A stretch of 64,000 bases of DNA from Dermatemys mawii (Eukaryota > Chordata > Testudines > Dermatemydidae). Within the stretch, counting starts at the first letter, position 1; every line of letters begins with the position of its first letter. Position numbers and translations under genes: made by a program. The stretch is taken from NCBI GenBank assembly GCA_007922305.1, contig ML677365.1:18041812-18105811 (forward strand). Direction: 5' to 3'. Below the pieces are notes generated by a model that ran no database searches, was not told the origin of the DNA, and was given only the letters and a program-made list of their open reading frames with translations. This document shows positions 32,670-46,074 of the stretch, piece after piece.

Positions 32670-35600
32670 ACTGGTTTCTTTGAAGTCAGTGTCAAAACTC
32701 CCCTTGACAGAAATATGACCATCATTTAGCCCCTATTGAGCTTGGCTTGGATCCTGAAAGGTATGTATGTGCCTAACTCCCATTAAAGGTGCTGAGTGCC
32801 CTCAGTCTCCACTGACTAAAGTAGGAATCATCCTTTCAGAAGACTGACCCCATACAGTTCAAGGCCAACATTTTCAAATGCATTCGATATTTGGCACCTA
32901 GATCCCAATTTATGGATCTGAGAGTTTCTGGCCCCTGGAAATGGCTCCAGATGCCTAAAAGGCAGGTTATGTTAATTCACAGACATTAGCTGTGTCCTGG
33001 TCTACACTAAAATGGGTATCAGCAACAGGTTCGGCATTAGGTCAGATGTACATGGTTGAAATGCAAGTGGAGACTGGAACAAGCCACGTTCAGCCCTTCC
33101 TCTTGGACTACATGCTCATGTGAACTGTGTGCAGCTGAACCAGCACTGAGTCTTGTGCTGCCTTCCACTGTCAGCAACAGAAGATTTTTCTGATGATACA
33201 ATGCTTTTATGTCGTGGTGTGGCCTCTGCAGTCTCAGCAGAGACAGGGATGATACTGTGGTAGACCAGACAGCTCAAATTAATAGAACGATTCATCACTT
33301 GGGTTCAGAACAAACAAACACTGGTAAACCATCCAGAAAATGGAGACACTCTCTGAGCTGCTACCCAGGTGTTCTCTCAGTACCAACTCCAGCTATCCTC
33401 AGAAAGGGGTTCTGAACAGTTGCCTCGAAAGCAGGACCAAAGGCATTAAAGATACAGGGCCAAATCTGCAGTCCACAAAAATCAATGGCAAAACTCCCAT
33501 TGATTTCAGTCAAGATTTGGGGCCTGATCCAATGCCCACTGAAATCAGTGGAAAGCATTTCATTAATCACAACGGGCTTTCGATAAGACCTTTGATCCAC
33601 AAAGATACACATTCATCTCAGTGGATGTTCCCATTGTTAATGGATCTGATCCATATTTACAATGTAAAAACCACAGAGAACATGTCAGCAAAATCATGAG
33701 CCTACTAATTATTCTTTCAGTTTCATCAAAATGATATTTTGTTTAGTTGCAGACTTCTGTTGAGTGTGTTTTGTGTTTTTTCTCTATTTAAATAAAAAAC
33801 ATCACCGAGTTAAGCAAACATTTTACATGAAAAACTCCCAGCTTCATTAGTCTTGTATTGTTCAAAAATAGCCAAGCCACTCTTTTACAATTCTTCCCTG
33901 AAATGCCAAGTTTCAACCAGAGAAAATATTTACAGCTGTGTTATATAAACTAATGACAAATAGGGGTTAAAGTGAAAGTGCTGGCAAAACTTTATCTGTA
34001 GCAGCACTGAAACTAGCGACACTGTAATAAATAGGCTCTGTGCTATTGGTTTATTGTTTAATGACCTACTCTTAGAAACTTTGGCTTACATTTTCAGAAG
34101 TGGTGAGTGATTCTGGGACCATTTATGTGCTTTGAGTTCAGCACCAAAAACTGAGACTTTCAGTGGGCACTTTTGAAAATTTAATCTTGGAGTATTTCAG
34201 TGAAGAACAAGTTATCTCAGGACAGGAACTATCTAGATTTCTGTAACAGTGCAGCACAAAGCTCATGGTAGATAAGACCTGGATCTCTAATGTAAACAAC
34301 AAGCAGATTTTTTACAAATCCAAGCCTTTGGGCACGTACACTCTTTTTTCCACTTTGTAGGTCACCAGTAAAAGAAGAAGACATATTATTGTAATATTGA
34401 CTTTATCATGAGAAGCTATATTTTTCTATTTTTGACTGCAATGTTGTGATGAGATACTCAGTAAGAAAAATGTTTCCTTTTTAATGTCTATCACTTTAAC
34501 ATAATAACAACATATGTATTGTAATGTAGCTAAATTTGCCTATTTGCTGAAAGCCCTTGGTGGATGTTAATTTTATATGCTGTTTGTTGATGTGTACATT
34601 AAAACAATCTCTAAAGGCAGGCTGTAAAAAATACATCCACATTCTACACTATTCAAGAGAGTAGCACAATAGTGCACACTGGGTTTTTTAGACTACATAG
34701 TAGTAATGATACCTATGCCTGGTCAAACTAGTGTTTCCACCACTGCTACTATCAGCGGAACTGTATTATTGCTAGACTTCATTGCACTGCGACCTCCTTC
34801 TGACAACAAAAATTACTATAATGCCTGAAGCCCTGCTGCCCCTTATTGGCATAGTGGACTATAAACATAGTTAAGATTGTGGCCTAAGTAATGCCACAAT
34901 CTTCTATTAATCACCAATGTTCTATTAATTATTTACTGCCCTTCCATGTACAGCAATAAGTTCAGAAATGTAATTAACAAAAATTGCTGCACTGCGTGGT
35001 GGAGAATCCTATATATATATATATCCTATATAAATCCTATGAATTGCTGGGTTGTAGTTTCATTTGCTAATTAATAAGGGTTATTAATAATTAATTCTGT
35101 TTATTGTTTTTACTATGATTTCTTTCTAACATTCTAAAGTATGTATAAAACTACTCCAATCAGACTGAGACTAGTGATTTTCATTTACTGATATTTATAT
35201 TAGCACCTTTCATCCAACAATCCCCAAACACTTAACAATCTCTGTATGCTGACTGCAGTATATATCCAGTACTGAAATGCAGCTGCCTATGGGGTAGAAT
35301 GTGGCAGCCTTTAATAAGCTCTCATCAAAACCACACAAAAGAAAGTGAATATACCACAGAAAGTTGGAACATCAAGGGAATGTTGGGCTTGACTATATCA
35401 CCCTCCTCCTTCAAAAGCCAGAAAATCAGTCAGAGTTAGGCAACTGGCACTTTTGAAAATCCTGCTAAATACTTATCTGCATTCTTAGGTGCCTAAATAC
35501 CTTTAAAAATCTGTTCCTCTTTGCTTTCTCTCATTGTAGCCTTTTATTTTATTTAGAATACATTTAATGATGTTATCTTTCACCATCATGGGTTTGGCTC

Positions 35601-36030
35601 TGGTTGCTATAGTTTCAGGTTCAACAGAGTGAAAACCACCTTCTCTACTTGTCTCAGATTTACAGACTCTAGGAACACATAAAGATGGTGACCACACATA
35701 CATTCACAAGTACAAAGCCTAATCTATTTTACAAATTTTATTAGAATAACAAGCAAGGTTATGATTACCCAAATATATATAAATCTTATGAATACCCATG
35801 CACATGTTATAAATTTAGTCATACTCATATCCTTAAAGCTATTCTTTGGATCTGATGGAATCCTCACCAACTGATCATCAGCAGAGGGATAGTTCCTGCT
35901 GGGGGTTTTCCCATAGGCATTTCTACTTTTACTCAACCAGAGAACCTTCTTTTATATTGTAATTCTGACTACACCTAATACCCCATATATGTGCATGAAG
36001 GTGTCGATCCTCTTTTCCTTATCTGTGTAC
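32670..36030. other. no gene recognised; scattered repeat scraps
   Basis: A palindromic scrap lies at 33460-33560 ('ggcaaaactcccattgattt' against 'cccactgaaatcagtgg'). Another family scrap lies at 35200-35400, and an AT microsatellite near 35011-35024. Nothing coding. Confidence 0.5.
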
Positions 36031-36035
36031 TTCTA

Positions 36036-36400
36036 CCCCCCTGAGCACCATAATTAAACTGAGCTAACCTCTGGTGTAGATGCATTTAACTTAATGGAAG
36101 AATTCTTCTGTTAACCTAGCTACCACCACTCAGAGATGTGACTGACCTTAGGGCTTGAAATGCAGCACTACAGCAACACAGCTGCAGCTCATCAGTGTAG
36201 ACACTCACTACACTTAATCCACTTCCCCAAGAGGTGGTAGCTAGGTCAATGGAAGAATTCTTTCATCAACCTAGTGCTTTCTACACTGGGAGTTAGGTCA
36301 GCTTAACTGCATTGCCCAAGAGTGTAGACATAGCTGGGTTAATGTGGCTGGACTGACTTAACTTCTGAGTGTAGATCTGACTTTAGTCTAGTAACAAAGG
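36036..36400. repeat. MITE of the 'ggtagctaggtc' family, decayed
   Basis: 'cacagctgcagctcatcagt', 'gtagacactcactacac', 'gaggtggtagctaggtcaat' and 'gggagttaggtcagctt' occur in the same order as at 46091-46120 and 46703-46862. Two internal copies of 'aatggaagaattct' suggest a partial duplication. Confidence 0.55.
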
Positions 36401-36449
36401 GTTTGTTTTTCCACTACCTCGTCCCTTGTGTACTCATTTACTAGGATTG

Positions 36450-37035
36450 TGACTTTCCTAATTGCTGGTAACCAGACCCCTAAGACCCTGCCCCTTGCCC
36501 CACCTCTCTCCCCAAGGCCCCACTCAGGCACCATCTCTTCCCTCAAGGCCCCACCCCTGCTCCACCTCTTCATTCAAGGCCCCGACTCTTATCTGCCTCT
36601 TCTCCAGGCCCCAGTCTCTTCTCCTTCTCTTCCCCCATGACCCGCCGCTGTTGCTCGCTCATCTGCCTCCCTCCTGCCATTGTCTTCTGGATCGTTTCTA
36701 CTTTCCTCCTCCACCCCTCCGCCCCCAAGCTGGGCTCCCTCTTCTCCATGGCTGGGATGGGAGCTGCTGCAGCCTGATAAGAAGCCTGCCTGCAGGTAGA
36801 AGGTGTTTCTAGCTGAGCAAGGGCTGCCATGGGTTAATGACCCTCCCTCTGCTCCAGGTTAACTGGGCTTTTTGTGTCTGCTCAGTACATCTGACAGGAA
36901 ACTGCCAGGTCCCATTTTTTACTGGACTTTCTGGTCACAAACCGTGCAGCTGGCAACCCTAAATTGCACTCAGACACAGAAGCCAAAAACTGGACTGACC
37001 GGGTAAAACCCGGATGGGTGGCAATCCTATCATTT
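36450..37035. repeat. GC-rich interspersed repeat with 'ggcaaccct' ends
   Basis: A pyrimidine-rich segment of repeated 'aaggccccac' and 'ctcttc' words is followed by 'actggactttctggtcacaa' and 'gctggcaaccct'. A similar design starts at 63940. Open frames on both strands are compositional. Confidence 0.45.
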
Positions 37036-37257
37036 ACGCTTGGGCAAAGTGAATGTAATATGCTACCAAATGAGAAGTCTCTACTCACTGTCAATTCTAT
37101 TAGATTAATACATGAAAGTTAACCTTGAGAGCAAAGAACAACAAAAATGTGCAGAAAAACCCCTAAATATTGATATCTTGGATTTATTTATTTACACTTT
37201 CCATTGTCTCTAGTTATATCTTACTTTAGGTCTCTCCTCCCTACAACTGAGTCACAC

Positions 37258-37532
37258 AGGCCTTGTCTACACTAGAGGGTTAAGTCAATGTAAGTTACGC
37301 AACTTAAGTTACGTAACTTATATAACTTAAGTCGTACTTTACATCAACTTAATGTGTCTACATCATGATATAACAGCAGGAGATGCTCTCCCGTTGAGGG
37401 GCAGTACTGAAGTCAACTGGAAAGTGCTCTCCTGTCGACCTATGATGTATTCACCAGACCCACTAAACTGATGCCACTGCATTGATCGCAGCAGCGTTGA
37501 TTTAGCTTGTAGTGAAGACAAGCCCACAGAAC
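37258..37532. mobile_element. MITE with terminal inverted repeats
   Basis: The left end 'ggccttgtctacactagagg' pairs with the right end read in reverse, 'gggcttgtcttcactacaag'. An internal palindrome-rich segment lies at 37290-37330 ('acttaagttacgtaactta'). Probably hAT or Harbinger derived; the target duplication is ambiguous because both flanks contain 'cacag/cacaca'. Confidence 0.6.
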
Positions 37533-40500
37533 CTGGCTGCAACTCAGCTGACCTCTGCCCTAGTTAATACGTGTACATAGAGAAGCCCTTAAAGCATGTC
37601 AACAATTTTAGATAATTAAGGGAAATGCATTTGAAACTACATGAAATAAAAAACAAACCCAACCAACTTTAAAATAATTTTAAGGTTGGAAAGTTAAGCA
37701 GTACTTAAAAGTTAGGAAGTGAGTGAATTAAGACTGCCTGCACATTCTGATTTAGTACTGTTGTGCATTCACTTAGGAGGGGAATAAATGAACGTACAAG
37801 GCGCAAGCAGCAGGGAACTAAGCCCTGGACATTAAACTTTCATGGGAGTTCATCAAATCTATCTTCCCTACATGCAAGATTTCTGAGTATCTTCTAAGGA
37901 GAATTTACTGTTTAGAGGAAAGCAACTGACACCTGATTTGCTGAGAAAATGATTTTCTAAAGTAACAAAACACTGAAAAGATAAAAGTCCTCACTTATGA
38001 TCTCACTGACAAATAAGAAAACAGCACAAGTCATCAGCATGCAGAAAATGGATTCCAGACTGACTACAGACTACCAGAAAAGAACCCACAGAGGGATTGT
38101 TAGTAATAAATTATAATATGACCCAGTGAGGCTGAGATCATCTTACAAAGGGCAATGAGTACGCAAATAAATGCTAAAGGCAGAAGACAGCACCTCTCCC
38201 AGTGACATAACAACAGATGAATGCAAACCGTATCTGACTACTGTGTACGTCCCTGCCTAACTCACAGCAACATAAATAACTGGAAAGAACATTCATACAT
38301 TTCTGGGGAATAATTATTAATTGCTTTCCAAGTTTGAATCAGTGTTTGGATCTGGTTCTGTTTTACATGACTATACATTCAAGTGTTTTACAGTATGGGA
38401 ATTATGAAGTTTTAATGATCTGATGCTTTAAACTTTAATAAGAATGCTTTTTACCTGCCAAGATCTGTATTTCATAGTTAGTGTTTACCCTGCAATAGCT
38501 GATGGCATAACCAATGCTTAGTGCAGAGCAGCAAGAAGCTACATCCATTACATTGTTACACTTGCTTGTGATGCTATCACTCATAGCACAGGGAAACACA
38601 GAACCCTGAACTCAAATATTAGCAGGAAAGTATAGTAAATAAATAAAATAACAACTGTAATTAATAATTGCACATTTTCATCTAAGGATCTCAGATTGTT
38701 TTACACATTAACAAATGAAGTCAAAATATTGTCTTGTTATATATGTAAATACACACACGTCTATTCATGTATTTGGTGACTGATTTGGGATCTTAAATAT
38801 TTTTATTTAGTAGTTTTATAAAATCTTTTCATTTCAACTTTAAATTAAAAACTTAAAAGGGATGCCACAATTTGAGATCAAGTCAATTAAAAAGAATAGT
38901 TAAAGTAGTATTGGGTGCCACTCCTCCCCTAATACTTTCTGCCTTGTTTTAAGTTTACAGACACATTTTCCTATATTTGTTCAAATATTTTTTTCTCCTC
39001 TGTTGCTCTATGGAAGACCCACAAAAACAGAGAAAACTGGCTAACTACTAACCATGTTGGATAAATAGTGAAACTGATTATACATAATATGCTATTACAT
39101 GCATAAAGTAAACAACTAAAAAAAATAGAGAAAATATTTTTCTCTAATTTCCTTCAGCAATAATAATAGTTTTACTTGTAGCAGTAGTAGCAAAAAAAAG
39201 TTCAAAGAGAAGTGTGATTTTTAAGTTGACTGTGTCCCTTTGAAAATCACCTGTCCTATTTAAAACATGGATATCTGTGTCATTAGATGTAAACAAAAAT
39301 TGCATTATTCTATGCCATTTATAGCTACATTTGCTCAGGATCATTTTTTTAAAGTATTTTAATCCTGTGGGTTCATTTGCACCTTCTTATAATTCTGCTG
39401 TGGAACAAAGCTAATGTATTCAGATGGCAAATATGAACATCAAAAGATGGACTGTCACTCAAAGACACGTGGGAAACATTTTTTCAAAGCTGAATATATT
39501 ATTAGATGAATTTTCAATGATAGAGTAAAATTTCTTTTGTATGTCCTGCTAGCACTCGAAAAGTAGATCTGACCGACATACTGTAGGTGGTGAGCTGCAT
39601 TAGATAATTCACCTACCCACAAAATGTTATTTATTTATGGATTGTTATATCTGAAATTATACAGTAAAGCAAAGCAATACAATTACACAAACCATGCTAT
39701 AAAATGTAGTGTATCTTAAATGACCTATAGGAAACCTGTGTATGTATGCATGGCATGAAAGTGTGCTTGAGACTCAGTAATGTTGCTGAGTATGTATGAA
39801 ACAGCTGCAGTTTTTCAACATCGCATTTCCGATAATTTTATAACTGTAACTCCTGATTTTAGTTGAAGACAGACAGCCTCACATTACAGCAGCCTTTTTT
39901 ATTGCTCTCAACAGCAGCTCTCGGCAGCAATATATATATAAAATCAGTTCAGAGGACACACAGTACCATTTCTGGTTTTTTATCACATAATATCAACCAG
40001 GAAATACATACACTGCATATGGGAAACTTTCTCTTCCTCTCTATAATTTTTCTAATAGTCTTGGTGTCCTTCATATAACAGTGTTGGTGTTACCCATATT
40101 TTACAGTCCTGGTAACCAGTGGTTTCTCAATACATGCAGCATGAACCATTCAATTCAAAACTGCTAAGGCTAAGAGAACTGGTTAATTACAAAGTAAGAA
40201 TGTATCTGAACCTTCCCACATCCTTGTTTTACACTTCAAAATATTTGGTGACAGTTCTCCACCCCGAGAGAGCCAACATAACTGCTATTCCCTAATAGTG
40301 ATCGTAACAGAGATCTGTTGGCCAGGAGAGACCCATACCACCACTACCAGTTCCTCAAGACCTGTGATTACATCAGAAGCCCAGCTTTTGGTGTTTTTTT
40401 TAAAAAAAATGGGCATCTACAGTTTGGAGCCAAAATAAGTAAATTGGTTGTAATAATCTTTACTTATTCTGGTGTGAATCTGTATGTGGACACTTCTTTT

Positions 40501-42892
40501 GGATTAAATAAATTTGCTTTCTTTTAAGCTTCATCTACACAACAAATACAACTAAGCTTACCACACAGTTAAATTCTGTAGTATGGAAGGGATCTAACTG
40601 TGTCCATCCCACACAAGCCCTGAGCAGGTTTATATGAGTAAAAAGGGGAGTGGAGGAAGTTCCAGGGGTAAACACAGAGACAGAAAAGGAGATAGAAAGG
40701 TGGGGAAGGAAGGTGCCCAGGCAAACAGTAAGAGAGTCCCTGGGCTGGAACCTGGAGCAGTGGGCAGGTCTGAGTTCCCCTACCAGCCACTGGGAAGTGG
40801 TGCAGGATCTGGGAGTGGAATGGAGGGCTGTCCAAGGCAGCATCTGAACAGCTTGTCCAGTAGGACTTTATTATTCCAGAAGTGGGGGGACTATATAGTG
40901 ACCTGGTCCGAGTGCTGAGTTATGAAGTGGGAGCACTCCGAGTCACGGTGAGGAAGAGGGGCCACAGCACAAGAAACCAACGGAAGAGGGCGTCAGATGA
41001 AGTGAGAGCTAATTTCCAGACCCAGCCACTAGGAGGAGCACCTGCAAGGAGTGGATTCCTTCACAGTTCCCATAATAACAAGAAAGCTTTGGACTCCACC
41101 TCTGTATGTAGTTTTCCTTTTCTGCCTATTCGATACTCATTACTCCCAGTTCTGTAAAAGAATATCCTTATAGTCTTCCTTTTTTGCGATTCTTTGTACG
41201 TAAGATGCTTTGATTTGCAAATTAATTGTATTACATGTTGTTACGCATCTTTCTTAACATTATCTCAAATCTAGAACCAGCACGTATGGATCCATTTATG
41301 TACCATTTTGGAGGACCTGATTACCTCTTTGTTGGCTTCCAAGATGGTTAAAACATAGTTTGGTCTCAAGTATTAGACGGGATTGAATTTCTTCTCTTCC
41401 CAAATGATTATTAAAGCTTTGGATTTTGAAGGATTATAATGTGATCTAAGAAAAGGGCCAGAATACGATTTGATTCCTGCCTGAAACAGCTGTGCATGGC
41501 TCAGTTTTGCAGACAAGATTTATACAAATGTTAAATAATAACAATTGTGTTTTTACCATATTTTTGGATGAGCGTGTTTACATTCCAGTCTACACTGCAA
41601 CATGGAACCATGCCAACAAAGGTGTCATCTACAAACATTAAATAAATAAAATAATCATAGTCGTGTTTAGCTATGCCAGGGTTAATTATGTATTAATTGG
41701 GCCCCCATCACAATATTTTCTACGGTAAAAACAGAAGCTACTGTTCTGACTGCCATCATCATGTATTATCAAAATGAATGACCACGGGGGAATTTCAGGC
41801 ATTAGTTGGTTCCTAGATAATTCCAGGAGTATGACCCAATCAGAAGCTGGCTGGTATGCTGGTGGCAGGTTCTCCTAGTACTGACTGACTTCTTCAAATA
41901 AGAATTACACATGAGTAATAAAAACTACCCTGCAACTCTCTCAAAGCTGAGGTATTTTGGAATAGAAAATACTCATGTGATCACTCACTTCAGTTTGCCA
42001 TTGTTAAAGGTTTTGCTGTTAAGAGAGAGAGAGAGAGATGGAATTATCAGTTCTGTTTTTGATGCTTTAGAAGAGCTTTTCCTCAGCATTTTTGTGCTCA
42101 CATGGTTCTTTCATACCAGGATGATTTTATGTAAGAAAAGAAGTTTAGGTTCACTTCAAGAAAAGCAGTCTTCAGTGTAATATTTCACCTCATTCAGCTG
42201 CAGCTACATCAATGAGCACAGAATGGAGACTTCAGTAGTTGAATGATGTGATAATAAGAGTGCATAGTGGAATTCCCATAGCAAGCAAAATCTTCATCGT
42301 CATCATCATTAACATTTTATTTTTCATAATGCAATTCCTTTTCAAGTGTTCCACCAATTGCTGTGCCAGACTGAGCAACACCCACGCGCAATAAAAATCT
42401 GCATAAATATGAACAGAGGGAGGGATGGCTGGGAGGGGGAGAATAATCACAAATGTGGAATTGCTGGAGGGATTATTCCTATTCTTTCTTAAATTTTTGC
42501 TTTGCACTGCACTTAGGTTTTAATGTCAAGGATGATTGTAGGTCACATAAAGGTGAAACCCTCTGCCAGCCTGTCTGGGACTCGACCCTGGCCCCCTCCA
42601 CTCCCACAGGCATTATGCTTGTTTACAGGAAGTTTATCTGCAGGGTCTGATACTACCACAACTGTGCCCTGCTTAAGAATATAATAAACTACATAGTAAG
42701 TGAAAGTTGTAAACAACACGTGGTGGGACAACAGTAAAATACTGGCTAAATTGGTGGAGGAATTTTCCTCACAAGATGCAGCATTCAGTTAAAATCTAAC
42801 TTTAAAAAGACCTGTTTTAACATTGATTGTGCAGGTAAATTTGTGAGAAGTGCAAATAAGAAAAACTTCTGAAATATATGGACACCTGCTGC
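37533..42892. other. about 5.3 kb without a recognised gene
   Basis: AT-rich unique-looking sequence. A MIR-like 5' scrap lies at 38660-38715. The short open frames at 40534-41157 overlap on both strands and carry no motif. A (GA)n run is near 42024-42038. Confidence 0.5.
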
Positions 42893-42895
42893 TGA

Positions 42896-43614
42896 GGGGC
42901 TTGGCTACACTTGCAGATGTAGAGCACTTTGGGTTAAACCAGCCTTCAGAGAGTGCACCAGGGAAAGCACCACAGTCTGTCCACACTGACTGCTGCAAGC
43001 ACACTGGTGTGGCCAGATTTGCGGCACTTGCAGCTGCATTGGAAGCAGTGCATTATGGGCAGCTATCCCAACGTTCAAGTGGCTCCAACATGCTTTTCAA
43101 ATGTGTGGGGTGGAGTGGAGTGTGACAGGGAGTGTGTTGTGTGTATGTGGGGGGAGACAGAGTGGGTTTTTGGGGTGCTGAGAGTGTCAGCATGCTGTCT
43201 TGTAAGTTCAGACTCCCCTCTCCCCCCCGCCCCGCCTCTCTCTCACTCATTCAGAGCAAACAGTAAATGTTTGCTTTGTCTTGGAGCAAACAAGCAGCCC
43301 TCTGTCTGAAAGGGAACTTTGAAAGATCACTTTCACATTCCTACAACCAGAAGAGTGGCCACTTGACTTAAGGGGCTTATGGGACGTTTCCAGAGGTCAA
43401 TCAAAGCATAGTAATACAACTCCTTGTTCACACTGAGCTGGGGTGTCTCAGCCAATATGCATCAGATGTTATCCCTCTCGCCGAAGTGGAGTACCAGGAG
43501 AGCTCTAGCCAGGGAGTCAGAGCACTCTACGTGCTTTGCCAGTGTGGATGGGGAGTAAGGTAGAGTGCTCTGGGTAGCTTTATTGCAGTATAATGTGCAA
43601 GTGTAGCCAAGGCC
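42896..43614. mobile_element. Harbinger-type non-autonomous element (MITE)
   Basis: The left terminus 'gggcttggctacacttgcag' (from 42897) pairs with the right terminus in reverse, 'ggccttggctacacttgcac'. Flanks TGA (42893-42895) and TTA (43615-43617) could be a mutated 3-bp duplication. No transposase. Sequence at 1-304 is a second copy of the left half, and the element ending at 47828 shares the right end ('gagcactc', 'gctttattgc'). Confidence 0.8.
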
Positions 43615-43877
43615 TTAGCCATTGCTTTCAGAGGAAGATTATAATGAAGACTAATAATATTAAATCAATTTAATTGTTTCATTAACTGAAGCTGGGAGTT
43701 TTTGTGTTGGTCAAATTGCCTTAGATGCATTAACCTTTAGGTTCCTCTGCATTGTGGATATAAAACTGTGTTAACAGACCCACTTTTAAATACGTTTTGA
43801 CTACATTTTGCAAACAAGGCCTTAGATAGTCAACTCTTCGGGCTTATCTTCACTGCAAAGTTAACAAGTTATAGTTC

Positions 43878-44121
43878 AAGTGTTGACAAAGAGTCCTATG
43901 GCACCTTAAAGACTAACAAAAGTACTGAAGCATACGCTTTCGTGGGCTAATACCCACTTCATCAGATGCATGCAGTGGAAGTATCCAGAGGTATAAATAA
44001 GTAGGCAAGAACCAGGTTAGAGATAACAAGGTTAGTTCAATCAGGCTGAACTATCTTGTTATCTCTAATCAGGGAGGATGAGGTCCTCTTCTAGCAGCTG
44101 ATCTGGAGGTGTGAAGTGTTG
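43878..44121. mobile_element. PLE 3' tail fragment with internal hairpin
   Basis: The insert (about 43886-44113) reads 'gacaaagagtcctatggcac', tail words, 'gatgcatgcagtggaagtat' and PLE 3' UTR sequence ('caatcagg', 'gggaggatgaggtc'). A short direct repeat AAGTGTTG lies at 43878-43885 and 44114-44121. A foldback, 'agagataacaaggttagttc' against 'gaactatcttgttatctct', lies at 44021-44068. Confidence 0.7.
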
Positions 44122-46070
44122 TTTCTAACTTGAGTCCAATCCATACACAAAACCCCTTAACTAGAATGTCATGGTGCCTTTAATTCTTGTTAGCTGGTCC
44201 ATGAGTGATTATAGGCTAAAATTTGAGTGAGCAAAATTCATCACCTGCTCACAAAACCGCTCTGTAGCGTGGACTCAGGTAGAAGCACCTGAGTGCTATT
44301 AGTCCTCCAATGTCATTACAGATTTCCCCCACAGACAAATTTTCCCACAATTAAATGAGAAATAAATCATAATGGTTCAGTTTATTGCAGCAAAGAACCA
44401 TGGAATGGGCCCCCAGAAGTCTTAGCAGCATGTGCAAGTGAGTACAGCACCTATGTGCAGACAGCAAGCTGAGTGTTATTTTGCAGAGTGGCATCTCTTC
44501 TTTGAGATAGGCTCAATCCAGTTACCTCTGCAGTGAAGACAGACAGTGGAGGCAGGAACTGTATGTGCTTATACAACAATTAGCAAGAGCCTGCATTGAA
44601 GCTACCACAAAATAAATACATAAATTAATGGATTGCTTGTAAATTCTCAGAAAACTAATTCTGTCCTCAAAGAGTAAGTGTTGTCAATTTTGGGGGGATG
44701 TGCTGTGTGGTATTTTTTGTTGTTGGGTTTTTTTTTTACAAAACAAAGAAACTGAATCTCTACTTTAAATGAAAAAGTCAACTGAGTCTTGATTGCGGAG
44801 CCACCTCCATTGCAATAATCATGTCTATTTATCAGCAAAAAAGGATGAAATGTTGGCATCAGTTTTCTGTGGCAGTTGGGAACAGCAGTTGACTGCCCCA
44901 TCCTGATGGGAAGAGCGGTTGTTGAGTGGATCCTTCGGAGGAACAGAAAAGATGCTGTTCAATTATAAAATAGTGAGACCGTTTTATCAACAGTGATGAG
45001 GGTTTTTATTTTGTTGCTCGTAATTTTAATGACCCTAACAAGAAGGAACAGGATACAGGATTATTCCAAAAGAATTAATCTCTCCGAGAGAGTACATTTA
45101 TTTATAGCTATAGTGAGAGTGTGATAGGAAGAACTGGAACCTGATTCTGGTTCCCATAGCACTTCAGACCTCTACACAGGACACAGCTGAGCAGTGTTTC
45201 AGTCAGTATTCTGCAGAAGCTCAGATGACAATAATCCAGAGATTATACCTCCCTGAAAGGGATAAGTACCATGATCTACTTGCTATTAGTCATAAATATT
45301 TATTTTATGATAGTGCCCAAAAGCACCCAATTCAGTGCGGGGTGCTGTAAAAGCACAGACAAGACAATTATTATTACATGCTAACAGTGAGATTAGCTCC
45401 AGTCAAAACATAGAGAAAGACCTGGTTGCAGTGACAGAAGTGGAATGGCTCTGCAATTTATTAATACTGTATGTTGAGCTGGTTATTAGGATTTTTAATG
45501 TATATTAGTTTGGTTTAATAGGAGGCTGCAAGGAAAAACAAGCAGGAAGGGCAAAGAATTGCTTAAGATAAGCCACTTCTCTGGGAATACCTAAGGCTTG
45601 TTAGACAATGCCAGGACATGAAAAGACCCGGAAACACAAGAAGATCAAAAGAACTATAGCAGTTTAGAAAGGGACTCTTTGTCAAAGAGGGTAGTTTTGT
45701 GGGGAAACCCAAATTTTTCTGTGGCAGTTGACACACAAACCATACACTGGAGGTGTCTAAAGAACCATACATACATACAACATATTCTCAGAAACCAGCA
45801 ATTAAAATACTTTTACCAAAAATAAAAAATCTACTGTCAACTGATAAATTGATAACTGATCGTCTTTCCAATTAACACTACTGTATCCCTGTAAAAGGGT
45901 GGCTTGCCCTTGAAGAGCTGGAGGGCCTGGCGCTAGCCAACCCTGATAACTGAAAAAGGCACAGCTGAGTGGGACCAGGTGCTTTCTCCCATAAGAGCAC
46001 CTGAAGCTGCAGTGAGATGATGCTCAGTGAGAGCAGACTCCAGCAGAGTCCGGGGATTTGGAACAAATGC
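44122..46070. other. no gene recognised
   Basis: AT-rich; a T-run at 44731. Segment 45890-46060 is more GC-rich but carries no motif. Confidence 0.5.
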
Positions 46071-46074
46071 GAGG

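Noticed and set aside
33340..33699. 119-residue open frame
   Set aside because: It lies over a palindromic repeat scrap, with an opposing frame of similar length; no domain.
36462..36830. 116- and 86-residue opposing frames
   Set aside because: They arise from a pyrimidine-rich interspersed repeat.
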